The position numbers were made by a program, and so were the translations under genes. Below the pieces are notes generated by a model that was not told the DNA's origin, did not search any database, and saw only the letters and a list, made by a program, of their open reading frames with translations. Below are positions 1-8,100 of a DNA stretch of 64,000 nucleotides, piece by piece. Source of the stretch: Brevibacterium iodinum ATCC 49514 (GTDB lineage Bacteria; Actinomycetota; Actinomycetes; Actinomycetales; Brevibacteriaceae); the NCBI RefSeq assembly GCF_900169265.1, contig NZ_FXYX01000016.1:20528-84527 (forward strand), read 5' to 3'. Within the stretch, counting starts at the first letter, position 1. Each line of letters begins with the position of its first letter.

Positions 1-741
1 GTCCCCGTCGTCGACAATTGGTGGCAGACGGAGACCGGCTGGCCGATCACCGCGAATCCGCTGGGACTGACCCGGTTCCCGCTCAAGGCGGGGTCCTCGA
101 CGAAGCCGACTCCCGGCTTCCACGTCGAGGTCGTCGACCCCGGCGGTCAGCCCGTTCCGTCCGGGGAGGAAGGACTCATCGTCATCCGGCTGCCGCTGCC
201 TCCGGGCACCATGGCCACGGTGTGGGGTGACGACGAGCGGTTCATCTCTTCCTACCTCGCCGCCTTCGACGGCTATTACCTCACCGGCGATTCCGGCTAT
301 CTCGATGAGGATGGGTACGTCTTCGTCATGGGTCGCACCGACGATGTCATCAACGTCGCCGGGCACCGCCTGTCCACCGGCATCATCGAGGCGGTCGTCG
401 CCTCCCACCCGGCCGTGGCCGAGGCCGCTGTAATCGGCGTCCACGATGACGTGAAGGGACAGATCCCACGTGCGCTGGTCGTGCTCGGGGATTCCGCCGA
501 GGCGGCCGACCCGGACACCGTCATCGACGAACTCGTGGCGCTCGTCCGCAAAGAGATCGGACCGGTCGCCGCATTCAAACGCGTCGACATCGTCGCGGGT
601 CTGCCGAAGACCCGGTCGGGCAAGATCCTGCGGAAGACGATGCGACAGATCGCCGATGGCGTCGACGATCCGGCAGTGCCGTCGACGATCGAGGATCGCA
701 GCATGCTCGATGATCTCGGGGCGGTGCTATCCCGCGGCTGA
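1..741 (+). CDS. prpE: Propionyl-/acetyl-CoA synthetase, C-terminal part (cut by window edge)
   Basis: The frame is open from base 1, so about two thirds of this adenylate-forming enzyme lies outside the window. The acyl-adenylate motif WWQTETGWPI is at the very start. It is followed by YYLTGDSGY, the GRTDDVINVAGHRLS hinge of the mobile C-terminal domain, and the PKTRSGKILRK motif whose last lysine is catalytic in this family. The family turns short acids into acyl-CoA using ATP. The wording of the WWQTETGW motif and what follows fits propionyl-CoA synthetase (PrpE) better than acetyl-CoA synthetase, but that is family knowledge, not a search. It ends convergent to the next gene across a long hairpin. 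Confidence 0.8.
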   Translation, partial: VPVVDNWWQTETGWPITANPLGLTRFPLKAGSSTKPTPGFHVEVVDPGGQPVPSGEEGLIVIRLPLPPGTMATVWGDDERFISSYLAAFDGYYLTGDSGYLDEDGYVFVMGRTDDVINVAGHRLSTGIIEAVVASHPAVAEAAVIGVHDDVKGQIPRALVVLGDSAEAADPDTVIDELVALVRKEIGPVAAFKRVDIVAGLPKTRSGKILRKTMRQIADGVDDPAVPSTIEDRSMLDDLGAVLSRG

Positions 742-839
742 GCGTTCAGCGGCCCGCGCTGCCGCGTGATCGCTGCGCCCGCGGCGATGTCGTGGACACA
801 CAAGCGCACCATGCCCGGAGTCTCGGCGCACAGACGCAG

Positions 840-882
840 ACGCGATCCGGTGCGAACCGTGGAGGTTCGCACCGGATCGCGT
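840..882. terminator. Long perfect hairpin between convergent genes
   Basis: Arms 840-858 and 864-882 are exact 19-bp reverse complements around a 5-base loop. It lies between the convergent ends of the acyl-CoA synthetase and the charged hypothetical gene, so it probably terminates transcription from both sides. There is no T-tract. The rest of 742-951 shows nothing recognisable. Confidence 0.7.
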
Positions 883-951
883 TCTCGGGTGGTCGGAGCC
901 GCACTCCGCTCACCGTGCCTGCGGGATCAGCGGGCGGACCGGCGGAGCCGC

Positions 952-1899
952 TTACGAGTTGCGTCCCTGTTCGAAGCCCGCGGCGAATCCGCGCTCGAAG
1001 GCCTCTTGGACCTCCTTCTCGCGGCTGCGGTGCTCATCGGCCCAGCCGAAGGGGTCGAATCCTCGTCGGCCTGGTCCGAAGCCGGGACCGAAGTTCGGGC
1101 CGAACCCCCGCCGTCCGCGGCCTCCCCCGCGGCGGCGGTCGCGGACGCCGTTCCCACCACGGGGCCCATGAGCCTCGTGACGGTCAGGGCCGCCTCGGTG
1201 ATCGTCATGGTCGTGGGGGTGTTCGCGGTCGTGCGGTTCGCTATGGCGGTCCGAGTCGTCGCCGCAGCGGTCGGGACCGAAGTTGTCGACGATCTTCGAC
1301 AGCGAGGCCTTGAGGTTCTCGAACTCTTCGGAGGTGAGCACCTCTTCGATGCGATCACCGACTCCGTCGCGCATATCGCGGAAGCGCTGGCGCAGCTCTC
1401 CGGGATCGATGTTCTTGGACGGTCCCCATCCACCTCGGCCACGCGGCGGACCGTAGGTCACAGGCTCTTCCGGGTAGGCGGCACCGTCGGCGACGACCTC
1501 ATCGGAATCCCAGCGGCGACGTCCTCGCCGCATACGCCCGAAATCGCGAGGGTCGAATCCGGAGTCGACCGCAGCCGAGCGGAATTCGCGACGCAGCACG
1601 TGGCTGAACTCGCGCAGCAGCTGCGGCAGATCGGTGTCGGTGTCATCGCCCTTGCCGTCGCCGGACTCGGCACCGTTCGCAGGCTCAGTGCGTGCGGCCG
1701 AGTCATTCTCCGCCGCATCGGTCTTGTCCGTGTCGCCCGGCTGTTCGCGATCGGAGCCGAGGCTCGAGGCGCTGCCGGCGACGGTGTTCTCGTCGGTGTT
1801 CGGCGAGTCCGTCCAGTCATCGGCACCTGCTGCGCCAGCTCCTCCGGTCGGGGTGGTGAAGTCATCGTTGTCATCGTTGAAGTCATTGTGTGCAGTCAT
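952..1899 (-). CDS. Disordered charged protein, divergent from MarR repressor
   Basis: 315 residues that I do not recognise as a family. The first ~100 residues are Asp/Thr/Ser-rich and look disordered. Residues ~100-200 hold two short amphipathic segments (LPQLLREFSHVLRREF and an RIEEVLTSEEFENLKASLSK-like helix). Residues ~200-250 are His/Asp/Arg-rich and could bind metal. The C-terminus is a Phe-Gly/Arg tract (FGPNFGPGFGPGRRGFDPFGW-like) ending in a charged helix. No signal peptide or membrane segment is visible. It starts 85 bp from the divergent MarR gene over a perfect palindrome, so it is probably the repressor's target. The function is unknown. Confidence 0.7.
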   Translation of the reverse strand: MTAHNDFNDDNDDFTTPTGGAGAAGADDWTDSPNTDENTVAGSASSLGSDREQPGDTDKTDAAENDSAARTEPANGAESGDGKGDDTDTDLPQLLREFSHVLRREFRSAAVDSGFDPRDFGRMRRGRRRWDSDEVVADGAAYPEEPVTYGPPRGRGGWGPSKNIDPGELRQRFRDMRDGVGDRIEEVLTSEEFENLKASLSKIVDNFGPDRCGDDSDRHSEPHDREHPHDHDDHRGGPDRHEAHGPRGGNGVRDRRRGGGRGRRGFGPNFGPGFGPGRRGFDPFGWADEHRSREKEVQEAFERGFAAGFEQGRNS

Positions 1900-1939
1900 G
1901 TCATCTCCTCAGTTGTCATCTGACATGTATATGTAGAAT

Positions 1940-1962
1940 GACATGCAATTCGATTGCATGTC
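1940..1962. promoter_or_regulatory. Perfect palindromic operator in MarR intergenic region
   Basis: GACATGCAAT and its exact reverse complement ATTGCATGTC are separated by TCG. Further half-site-like copies flank it (GACATGTA at 1922, GGCATGTAA near 1967). It sits midway between two divergent starts, 23 bp before the MarR start, which is the classical layout for an autoregulated MarR operator. The link to the repressor is inferred from position. Confidence 0.75.
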
Positions 1963-1984
1963 AAGTGGCATGTAAAATCGAATC

Positions 1985-2572
1985 ATGAGCACGAACGATG
2001 ACATTCAGGCGATCGCTGAGGCGCTCACCCGCCTGCAGTGGCGGCGCGGGCCCGGCGGTCCGCGCGGATTCGCCCCCTTCGGCGGGTTCGGTGAGGACGG
2101 CGGCCCTGGCCACCGCGGGGGCTTTGGTGAACGCGGTGGATTCGGAGACCGTGGTGGATTCGGCGGCGGTCGGAACTCAGTCGACTTCCCCCTCGGCGGC
2201 AAGCGTCATCCCGGCGGGCCGTTCGCCGCACATGGCCGTGGGCGTGCGCTCATCCGTCTGCTCGTCTCACTCGTCCAGGCGGGCACGGCGCTCGGAGTCA
2301 GCGCACTCGGCGATGCGATCGGCGTCGATCAGCCGCGCGCGTCCAGGCTCGTATCCCAAGGCGTCGAGCTCGGCCTCCTGCGTCGCGAGGCAGACCCGGA
2401 TGATGCCCGGCGAACCCTCATCGCGCTGACGGACAAGGGCCGCGCGATCACCAACAGATTCCGCGGCGCCCAGCGTGACAACGTCGATCAGGCATTGAGC
2501 ACATTCACCGATGACGAACGGGCACAGCTGGCATCGCTGCTCACGCGCCTCGCCGACGCCTGGCCGAGATGA
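1985..2572 (+). CDS. MarR-family transcriptional regulator with RGG/FG-rich insert
   Basis: 195 residues. A winged helix-turn-helix occupies the C-terminal ~115 residues. The recognition region is LGDAIGVDQPRASRLVSQGV and the wing is READPDDARRTLIALTDKG, the typical MarR D-x-R-D-R-R pattern. Residues ~20-75 form an unusual Gly/Phe/Arg tract with repeated GGFG and RGGFG units, placed before the DNA-binding domain. MarR proteins are usually 140-160 residues; the excess is this tract. It is divergent from the disordered gene at 952-1899, whose C-terminus is also FG-rich. It probably represses both genes through the palindrome at 1940-1962. The inducer is unknown. Confidence 0.85.
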   Translation: MSTNDDIQAIAEALTRLQWRRGPGGPRGFAPFGGFGEDGGPGHRGGFGERGGFGDRGGFGGGRNSVDFPLGGKRHPGGPFAAHGRGRALIRLLVSLVQAGTALGVSALGDAIGVDQPRASRLVSQGVELGLLRREADPDDARRTLIALTDKGRAITNRFRGAQRDNVDQALSTFTDDERAQLASLLTRLADAWPR

Positions 2573-2673
2573 GTGCCTCTGTCCGTCTGTTCTGACCGGA
2601 CTGCTGTCCCGGCGGAACGGACACTCGGAAGCGGTAAGCAGTCAGGCCGCGGCTGTCTGTCAGGCGCCGGATC

Positions 2674-3159
2674 TCAGCCTTCGGCGAGATGCTTGAGTCT
2701 CTTGAGCGAGGCAAGCAGATTCGCCGCGGTCGTCGACTGCGCCCGCGACAGACGCTTCGGATCGCGCAGCTCGGTCCAGTCATAGGTGTGACGAACCAGG
2801 ACCGAGTCGTCCCCGGTCGGTTCGATCTCCCACACCCACTTCTGACCGAACGGCTCTCCTCCCACTTCGGAGGGCTTCCAGGCGATGAGCCTGCCCTCGG
2901 CGAAGTCGACGATGTGGTTCTCCCGGTCCACGCCCTTGGTCAGAGTCGTGACGAACGAGCGCCCGGCCCCCTGCATTCGCTGGCCCTCGATGGCCGAGCC
3001 GAGGTTGTCATTGCCGTCCCATTCCGGCTGTCGCTGCGGGTCGGCGATGAGTTCGAAGACCGCCTCGGCGGGAGCTGAGATCTCGATCTCGGCGGTGACG
3101 ACTTTGAGGACCGGGTCGATCGAATCGAAGACGGAAGCACCGGGGGTCTGGTCGGTCAT
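2674..3159 (-). CDS. SRPBCC (START-like) family protein
   Basis: 161 residues from the ATG at 3159, chosen because the fold begins soon after it; an upstream extension to 3495 overlaps the next gene's 3' end and has no domain. The pattern VVTAEIEISAPAEAVFELIADP followed by W-D-G-N is the N-terminal strand/helix of the START-like hydrophobic-ligand fold. The fold closes with a long C-terminal helix (NLLASLKRLKHLAEG). Such proteins bind lipophilic ligands or act as polyketide cyclase/dehydrase-like enzymes; the ligand cannot be read here. It is convergent with the MarR gene. Confidence 0.8.
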   Translation of the reverse strand: MTDQTPGASVFDSIDPVLKVVTAEIEISAPAEAVFELIADPQRQPEWDGNDNLGSAIEGQRMQGAGRSFVTTLTKGVDRENHIVDFAEGRLIAWKPSEVGGEPFGQKWVWEIEPTGDDSVLVRHTYDWTELRDPKRLSRAQSTTAANLLASLKRLKHLAEG

Positions 3160-3278
3160 GGAGTCCTGCCTTCGTGTGTGATTCAGCCTCGGCGGCGAGC
3201 TGAAGTGCGGAGTGGATCGGACACGGTCAGAATACACGGGCCCTCCGCCCCGATCCTTGCGGGTGGGAACCCGCCGCG

Positions 3279-4169
3279 TCAGTCCTCGAGGGCGCGGTCC
3301 TGTCGATCGGCACGCAGGGCTGCCGTGCTGAAGCGGGTGAACATTCGGGAGGAGTCGCTCGACAGCGCCAGCAGCACCGCCACCTGCATGGCGATGGTCG
3401 TCAGCGCATACATGTTCGTCGCCATGTCGCGGTCTCCGGTGAAGCAGTTCGTCATCGACACGATCACGGAGATCGTCGAGAGCGTGAGGATCCACAGCCT
3501 GGCCCGGTTGCTGCGGATATCAGGGCCGACATCGTCGAGTCCCTTGTCCAGCGCCTGCCGGATCATCGAAATCGAGCGTGAGTCGAGTTTCTCATCAGGT
3601 GTGGTCCTGCGGATCTCGTCGAGGGCCAGCAGTGCATTGCGACGCACTTCGGCAGATGCGTCGTCCATTCCGACCACCACATGAGGCACGGCCTCGGCAC
3701 TGGCCTGGGCGAGTGCCCACCGCATGGCCCCGGCCGCGTTGAGCACGGTCTCCTGCAGGACCGCCTGCGACAGGGCCTCGATCGGCATTCCTCCGTCGAC
3801 TCCGCTGCCGAGTGCGGCCTTGTGCCGTTGGATGACATCGCCGGACTCGAGAGAGCGCATGAGATCGATGGTGTACAAGAGCGACTCGCCGTCGGCTCGA
3901 CCGAGCCGAGCGACGGACTGGAGGTGGTCGAGCAGACGCTGCTCGGCCGCGATCCGCTCACTTGCCTGGGCGATGAGGCCCCGGAGCACTGTGCCTGGGT
4001 CGAAGTCCGGCTCGGACAGCACCCGACCGACTTCAGTCAGAGACATCCCGAGTTTGCGCAGACCCTCGATGTGGAAGATCCGCCCGATATCGGCATCGGA
4101 GTACTCGCGATAGCCGCCAGGCGTCCGCTGGCCGGGCGAGACGAGGCCCAATGATTCGTTCGGGTGCAT
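3279..4169 (-). CDS. MerR-family regulator lacking a normal N-terminus, with hydrophobic C-terminus
   Basis: 296 residues if it starts at the ATG at 4169. GLVSPGQRTPGGYREYSDADI followed by RIFHIEGLRKLGMSL is a textbook MerR wing and second helix pair, but the first ~20 residues of the MerR helix-turn-helix are missing. The frame is blocked by TGA at 4212-4214, and an LSDV start-like string sits just upstream in another frame. This fits an old frameshift. The middle has HEAT-like helices (AEVRRNALLALDEIR). The C-terminus has two hydrophobic stretches (LWILTLSTISVIVSM and YALTTIAMQVAVLLAL), unusual for MerR and possibly membrane-spanning. It may be a pseudogene or start at an unusual codon. Confidence 0.6.
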   Translation of the reverse strand: MHPNESLGLVSPGQRTPGGYREYSDADIGRIFHIEGLRKLGMSLTEVGRVLSEPDFDPGTVLRGLIAQASERIAAEQRLLDHLQSVARLGRADGESLLYTIDLMRSLESGDVIQRHKAALGSGVDGGMPIEALSQAVLQETVLNAAGAMRWALAQASAEAVPHVVVGMDDASAEVRRNALLALDEIRRTTPDEKLDSRSISMIRQALDKGLDDVGPDIRSNRARLWILTLSTISVIVSMTNCFTGDRDMATNMYALTTIAMQVAVLLALSSDSSRMFTRFSTAALRADRQDRALED

Positions 4170-4282
4170 TGTTCCGAAGTTCTTCGATGCCTGGGACCTT
4201 TCGGACGTCGCTCAACGGCCGCAGGCGGACTTCGCGCAGGTGCTGGAACAGCGCCCTGAAGGAAGGGATCCGAGACCTCGGC

Positions 4283-4319
4283 CGTGTGCCGGCGGGCTTG
4301 CCCCACCCGTCGGCACACG
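4283..4319 (-). terminator. Hairpin between HEAT pseudogene and MerR gene
   Basis: A 14-bp stem with one wobble pair (4283-4296 with 4306-4319) and a 9-base loop lies just downstream of the HEAT-repeat gene. It separates that gene from the MerR-like gene, which would then need its own promoter in the ~110 bases left. Confidence 0.55.
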
Positions 4320-4345
4320 CACGATCGGACCTTCCCTGTGCCGAT

Positions 4346-4979
4346 CTAGACCGTGGCCTCGGACCCCAGTGCGACCACCCGCTTGGCTGCGTCCAAGGCG
4401 TGGGCGAAGCCGGCATCCGGGTCATCGAACATGTCCCGGGTCACCATGGCGTGAGCCCGCACTGTGTCGTCCTCTGCTTGAAGCCTCTCATCGACCACTG
4501 ACACGAGATCCTCGCCGAGGGCCACAATCGCTCGGCTGAGGCTCTTCTGCATTTCGAGATCCCCTCGCCCCAACTGCGCCACCAGAGCGGATGCCAGCTC
4601 ATCACGATCTTCACCGGGCACAAGGGCAACGGCGGCTCTCCACGCGCTGCGGGCCACCTCGGTGTCGGTATGGGCGATGAATGCAGTGCCGATCCGGGCC
4701 GGGTCCATGGCCGGCCAGGCGCACGTCACCGATCTTCGACAGGGTGTGCATGGATTGACTGATCGCCTGCGGCAGCGGCGAGTCGAGTTCGGCGATGAGG
4801 CGGGCAACGGTGTCGTCGGCGGGCAGCCGAGTGAGCGCCCAGGTGAGCATGTCGCGGACGAAGAAGTCCGGTTCGATGCGGCACCGGGCGATGAGCTTGG
4901 CGAGGTCACGGTGATCGGCCCGGGTGCCGATAGCCATCGCCGCCTGCAGGCGCTGGTGGCTGTTGAGTGGATGTGTCAT
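4346..4979 (-). pseudogene. HEAT-repeat protein, frameshifted
   Basis: Translation from the ATG at 4979, which has a strong AGGAGG-type site just upstream, gives MTHPLNSHQRLQAAMAIGT and several ~30-residue HEAT-type helix pairs up to SKIGDVRLAG. The frame then becomes nonsense. In the next frame the protein resumes as MDPARIGTAFIAHTDTEVA and continues to GSEATV at 4346. The switch falls in the GGCCGGCC run near 4706-4716, where a one-base change would restore about 210 residues. It could be a genuine mutation or a sequence error. HEAT repeats are protein-binding scaffolds. The neighbouring MerR-like gene also has HEAT-like helices and a damaged start, so this pair seems to be decaying. Confidence 0.75.
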
Positions 4980-5077
4980 GGTCTCCACCTCCTTGCCACC
5001 CAGTGAAGACCCTGACATCGTGTCAAGGTCAAGCAGATCAGACCCAACTCGTTCCCAACCCTGGAGCGGAACCTCGT

Positions 5078-5485
5078 ATGGACAAGATCGATTTCAAGAG
5101 ATCACTGCCGAGTTTCCGCGCGAAGCAGGGGCGATTCGACCTCATCGAGGTGCCGGAATCGCAGTACCTCATGATCGATGGCCAAGGGGGCCACGTCGAC
5201 GGTGTCATGGACACGGTCCGGGCGAAGGGATCGGCGCCCCGCCTCGGCGAGATCCGATTCGACGCGCTGCGGGAGGGAACGTGCGTCCAGACCCTGCACA
5301 TCGGTCCCTTCGATGACGAAGGGCCCGCCCTCGAGCGCATGCACACCGATGACGTTCCCGAGGCAGGCATGGCGACGGCGGGCAAGCTTCACGAGATCTA
5401 TCTCAGCGATGTTCGCCGGACCGCGCCGGAGAAGCTGCGCACGATCCTCCGCCAGCCGGTGGCCCCTCAGGATCGCCAAGGCTGA
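5078..5485 (+). CDS. GyrI-like effector-binding protein with an internal deletion
   Basis: 135 residues from the ATG at 5078, which has GGAGCGGA upstream. The N-terminus MDKIDFKRSL followed by EVPESQYLMIDGQG, and the C-terminus CVQTLHIGPFDDEGPALERM...KLHEIYLSDVRRTAPEKLRT, match the two ends of the GyrI-like small-molecule-binding family of about 205-215 residues. The middle ~70-80 residues of that family, including its Trp-rich segment, are absent and the frame is kept. From family knowledge the missing part lines the ligand pocket, so this copy may not bind ligand normally. It is divergent from the HEAT pseudogene. Confidence 0.7.
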   Translation: MDKIDFKRSLPSFRAKQGRFDLIEVPESQYLMIDGQGGHVDGVMDTVRAKGSAPRLGEIRFDALREGTCVQTLHIGPFDDEGPALERMHTDDVPEAGMATAGKLHEIYLSDVRRTAPEKLRTILRQPVAPQDRQG

Positions 5486-5501
5486 ACCGGATCGGTGATC
5501 T

Positions 5502-5533
5502 GGACGGGTTCCGACGATGCTGCTCGCCCGTCC
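5502..5533. terminator. Short hairpin between convergent genes
   Basis: GGACGGG (5502-5508) pairs with CCCGTCC (5527-5533). It lies between the convergent ends of the GyrI-like gene and the small membrane protein gene. The stem is only 7 bp, so support is modest. Confidence 0.35.
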
Positions 5534-5561
5534 TACCAGGGACTCAGCCGCGGCCCGAGAC

Positions 5562-5828
5562 TCAGCCTCCGCTCGTCCAACCTCCGGACACCGGAGCAGT
5601 GGTGCTCGGACCGGGGCCGCCGTCCGAATCGGAATCGGAGGATGAGGATCCGATCGACGAGGAGTCCGAAGTCGGCGATGAACCTGTCGACGATGATTCC
5701 GCGGAGAGGAAGATGATGGCGACGAGGATGCCGGCAACGGTCAGGATGCCGACAGCGACGAAGGAGAAGACCACAATGAGGCAGGTCATCAGAGGTGGGC
5801 GGTTGTTGCGCCGAACGATTCTCACCAT
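5562..5828 (-). CDS. Small single-pass membrane protein with Ser/Asp/Gly tail
   Basis: 88 residues. A basic N-terminus (MVRIVRRNNRPP) precedes one strong hydrophobic helix of about 25 residues (LIVVFSFVAVGILTVAGILVAII). The rest is a low-complexity Ser/Asp/Gly/Pro tail. By the positive-inside rule the tail would face outside. No family is recognised and there is no operon partner. The start fits the charge pattern and codon use. Confidence 0.55.
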   Translation of the reverse strand: MVRIVRRNNRPPLMTCLIVVFSFVAVGILTVAGILVAIIFLSAESSSTGSSPTSDSSSIGSSSSDSDSDGGPGPSTTAPVSGGWTSGG

Positions 5829-5979
5829 GGTTCAAGCCTAAGCTGTGCGGGGTCATCCGAAATCGGTCCGCACTCGGCTCCGCTCGCCCCCTCACCGCCG
5901 CCCGGCCGTGACCTGCCTGTGATAAAAACCTCGGCGTTGCCCCATGCACTCTTAAGTTTGTTGCATTATCGTTATATTC

Positions 5980-6567
5980 ATGCCTCGTCTGACCTCATCT
6001 CGCAAGGACCGCCGGTCCGTGCTCACTGGTGCCCTCATCGGGCTCGGGGCAGCAGTGATGGCACTGGTCGTGGGCGCCGTCATCATCCTCAATTCCCCCA
6101 TTTCGTTCGGGTCCACGAAGATCAGGCAGATGCAGATGGCTTCGGTCAACCAGCTCAGCGAACAGCAGATCGACAATGCTCGGCTCATCATCGGCGTCGG
6201 CCGCGGCGGCAACTTCGACGACCATGCGATCAGGATCGCCCTGATGACAGCGCTGCAGGAATCCTCGCTGCACAATCTGGATTCCGGCGATCGTGATTCG
6301 GTGGGCCTGTTCCAGCAGCGTCCTTCACAGGGCTGGGGTGAGCCCCATCAGCTCACCGATCCCATCTACGCGGCCAAGGCATTCTATGGGATCAATCCCG
6401 AGGTCGAGAACCCCGGTCTCAATCAGATCGACGGCTGGGATTCGATGTCACCGACCGAGGCGGCTCAGTCCGTGCAGCGGTCGGCACTTCCTGACGCCTA
6501 CGGTCAGTGGGAGTCCTTGGCCGACGACCTCCTCGGATCGCAGGCCGACGTCGAAGCCCTCGACTGA
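5980..6567 (+). CDS. Membrane-anchored lysozyme/transglycosylase-like cell-wall protein
   Basis: 195 residues. After a basic N-terminus there is one membrane helix (residues ~16-38), so the rest probably lies outside the cell. The core IRIALMTALQESSLHNLD followed by DRDSVGLFQQRPSQGWG is the actinobacterial transglycosylase-like module often attached to NlpC/P60 or M23 peptidases. The E in QESS is the expected catalytic glutamate. Here the module stands alone. No ribosome-binding site is visible; a TATCGT sequence at 5967-5972 lies 7 bases before the ATG and may be the -10 of a leaderless promoter. It is expected to act on peptidoglycan. Confidence 0.7.
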   Translation: MPRLTSSRKDRRSVLTGALIGLGAAVMALVVGAVIILNSPISFGSTKIRQMQMASVNQLSEQQIDNARLIIGVGRGGNFDDHAIRIALMTALQESSLHNLDSGDRDSVGLFQQRPSQGWGEPHQLTDPIYAAKAFYGINPEVENPGLNQIDGWDSMSPTEAAQSVQRSALPDAYGQWESLADDLLGSQADVEALD

Positions 6568-6667
6568 GACGCGGGCAGCTCCGACCGCCCGAACCCCGCG
6601 ACAGCCACGACCACCCCACGGTGCCGAATATCGCATGACGCCGCCGGTTGTCCGGTAATCTGCACTC

Positions 6668-7027
6668 ATGGCTTCCGTTCCCGATTCCGTTCCCGTCAAT
6701 GACGACGTCGAGCAGCTCCTGCTCAATCCCGAGGACCATCTCGAAGCCATCACCGAGACTGCCGACCTCTTCAAGGCACTTGCCACACCCTCCCGGCTGA
6801 AGATGCTGCTCGTCCTCACCCACGGCGAGGCCACTGTCACCCACATCGTCGAGGCGACCGGACTGTCCCAGCCTTTGGTGTCCCAGCACTTGAAGTTCCT
6901 CCGCGGGCTCCACCTCGTCGGGGTCAATCGGATCGGCCGTGAAGCCTACTATTCGCTCAAGGACGACCACGTTGCCCACATCATCGTCGACGCCATCGCC
7001 CACACGATCGAGGCCCACGAACACTGA
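6668..7027 (+). CDS. ArsR/SmtB-family metal-sensing repressor (zinc-type alpha-5 site)
   Basis: 119 residues. Winged helix-turn-helix: LFKALATPSRLKMLLVL, then GLSQPLVSQHLKFLRG as recognition helix. The C-terminal helix has D99-x-H101-x10-H112-x2-E115, exactly the spacing of the SmtB alpha-5 Zn(II) site, and is followed by extra histidines. There is no cysteine box, which argues against As/Cd sensing. TAATCT at 6656-6661 lies 6 bases before the ATG, fitting a leaderless transcript. No transporter is adjacent. The CDF exporter at 15821-16729 has an SmtB-like operator and is a plausible remote target (inference). Confidence 0.85.
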   Translation: MASVPDSVPVNDDVEQLLLNPEDHLEAITETADLFKALATPSRLKMLLVLTHGEATVTHIVEATGLSQPLVSQHLKFLRGLHLVGVNRIGREAYYSLKDDHVAHIIVDAIAHTIEAHEH

Positions 7028-7040
7028 GTTCCACCCGGGG

Positions 7041-7056
7041 CGCTGCTTCCGCAGCG
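7041..7056. terminator. Small hairpin after ArsR gene
   Basis: CGCTGC and GCAGCG form a 6-bp stem with a TTCC loop, followed by ATTCCTTC. It lies between the convergent ArsR and EamA genes. Confidence 0.4.
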
Positions 7057-7124
7057 ATTCCTTCGCCGAGGCGGCCCACCGTTCCCAGCCCACAGCGGCG
7101 ATCTTTCGCCGAGGCAGCCCACCC

Positions 7125-8060
7125 CTACCGACGTCGCCGACGTGTCAGGGCCTCGGGTCCTCCACCGACGATCCAGACGATGAGGGCCACGAGGACGGCA
7201 CCGATCCACTGTCCCGCCTGCAGCCGCTCCCCGGCGATGAGAGATCCGAGCACCACCGCGGACAGCGGTTGGAGCAGCATGAGCGCCGCGGTCATCGGCA
7301 CCGGCACCAGCGGGCTGGAGATGCTCAGCAGCACCCACGACAGGGCCTGACCGCAGACGGCCAGGGCGACCATCCAGCCCCATCCGGCCCAGCCGAGGTC
7401 GAAATCGAGGCCGCCGAGGGTCAGCCCGGCGACAGCGGTCATCACACCGGCCGCGATCGTGCCCACCTGGACCGGGGCGACGACGAAGTCTCCGGCGACC
7501 TTGCGGCTGTGGTGGATGCCGAAGATGTACACGCCGTAGAGCACACCGGACAGGACCCCGAAGATCGCTCCCCGCGTCGGATTCGCCGCCGTCTCGTCGG
7601 CGCCGAACACTCCCCCGGTGAGCAGCATGCCGATGATCATGATCGGCACACAGCAGATGAACAGCCATCCCGGCCTCGAACCGCCGAACGCCCACACCAG
7701 CGCCGGAAACACGATCACTTGAACGCTGATGAGGACCGTGGACACGCCCAGACCGGCGTCGAGCACGCTCTGCGCCCACAGCACATAGTCGATTCCGAGC
7801 GCCGCTCCGGAGACCGCGGCGATGAGGATCGCCTTCGGCGGGAAACGGCCGTGCCGGCGCAGCTCGAGCACCGCCAACGGGGCGAGCACAATGACCGCTA
7901 TCCAACACCGCAGGAAGGCAGCGGTGGGAGCGGTAGCCTCGGCGAGGATGACGAACAATCCGGCCGATCCGAGCAGGACGGCGGCCAGGATGATGCCGAG
8001 CATCGGCAGGGCCTTCGGCGCCAGAGGCGGCCCTCCCGCCCGCACATCCTCGGCGCTCAT
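7125..8060 (-). CDS. EamA/DMT-superfamily membrane transporter
   Basis: 311 residues with about ten hydrophobic segments arranged as two EamA repeats, typical of drug/metabolite transporters. The first helix is ILAAVLLGSAGLFVILAEA and the motif APTAAFLRCWIAV belongs to the first repeat. The second repeat starts near GAIFGVLSGVLYGVYIFG. The C-terminus is RRRRR, placing it inside. The substrate cannot be read; relatives export amino acids or metabolites. It lies 40 bp behind the aminotransferase gene on the same strand, so the two may share a transcript. Confidence 0.85.
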   Translation of the reverse strand: MSAEDVRAGGPPLAPKALPMLGIILAAVLLGSAGLFVILAEATAPTAAFLRCWIAVIVLAPLAVLELRRHGRFPPKAILIAAVSGAALGIDYVLWAQSVLDAGLGVSTVLISVQVIVFPALVWAFGGSRPGWLFICCVPIMIIGMLLTGGVFGADETAANPTRGAIFGVLSGVLYGVYIFGIHHSRKVAGDFVVAPVQVGTIAAGVMTAVAGLTLGGLDFDLGWAGWGWMVALAVCGQALSWVLLSISSPLVPVPMTAALMLLQPLSAVVLGSLIAGERLQAGQWIGAVLVALIVWIVGGGPEALTRRRRR

Positions 8061-8100
8061 CGGATCCCCTCGGAAGGGCTCATCTCACGACGTTCAGGAC

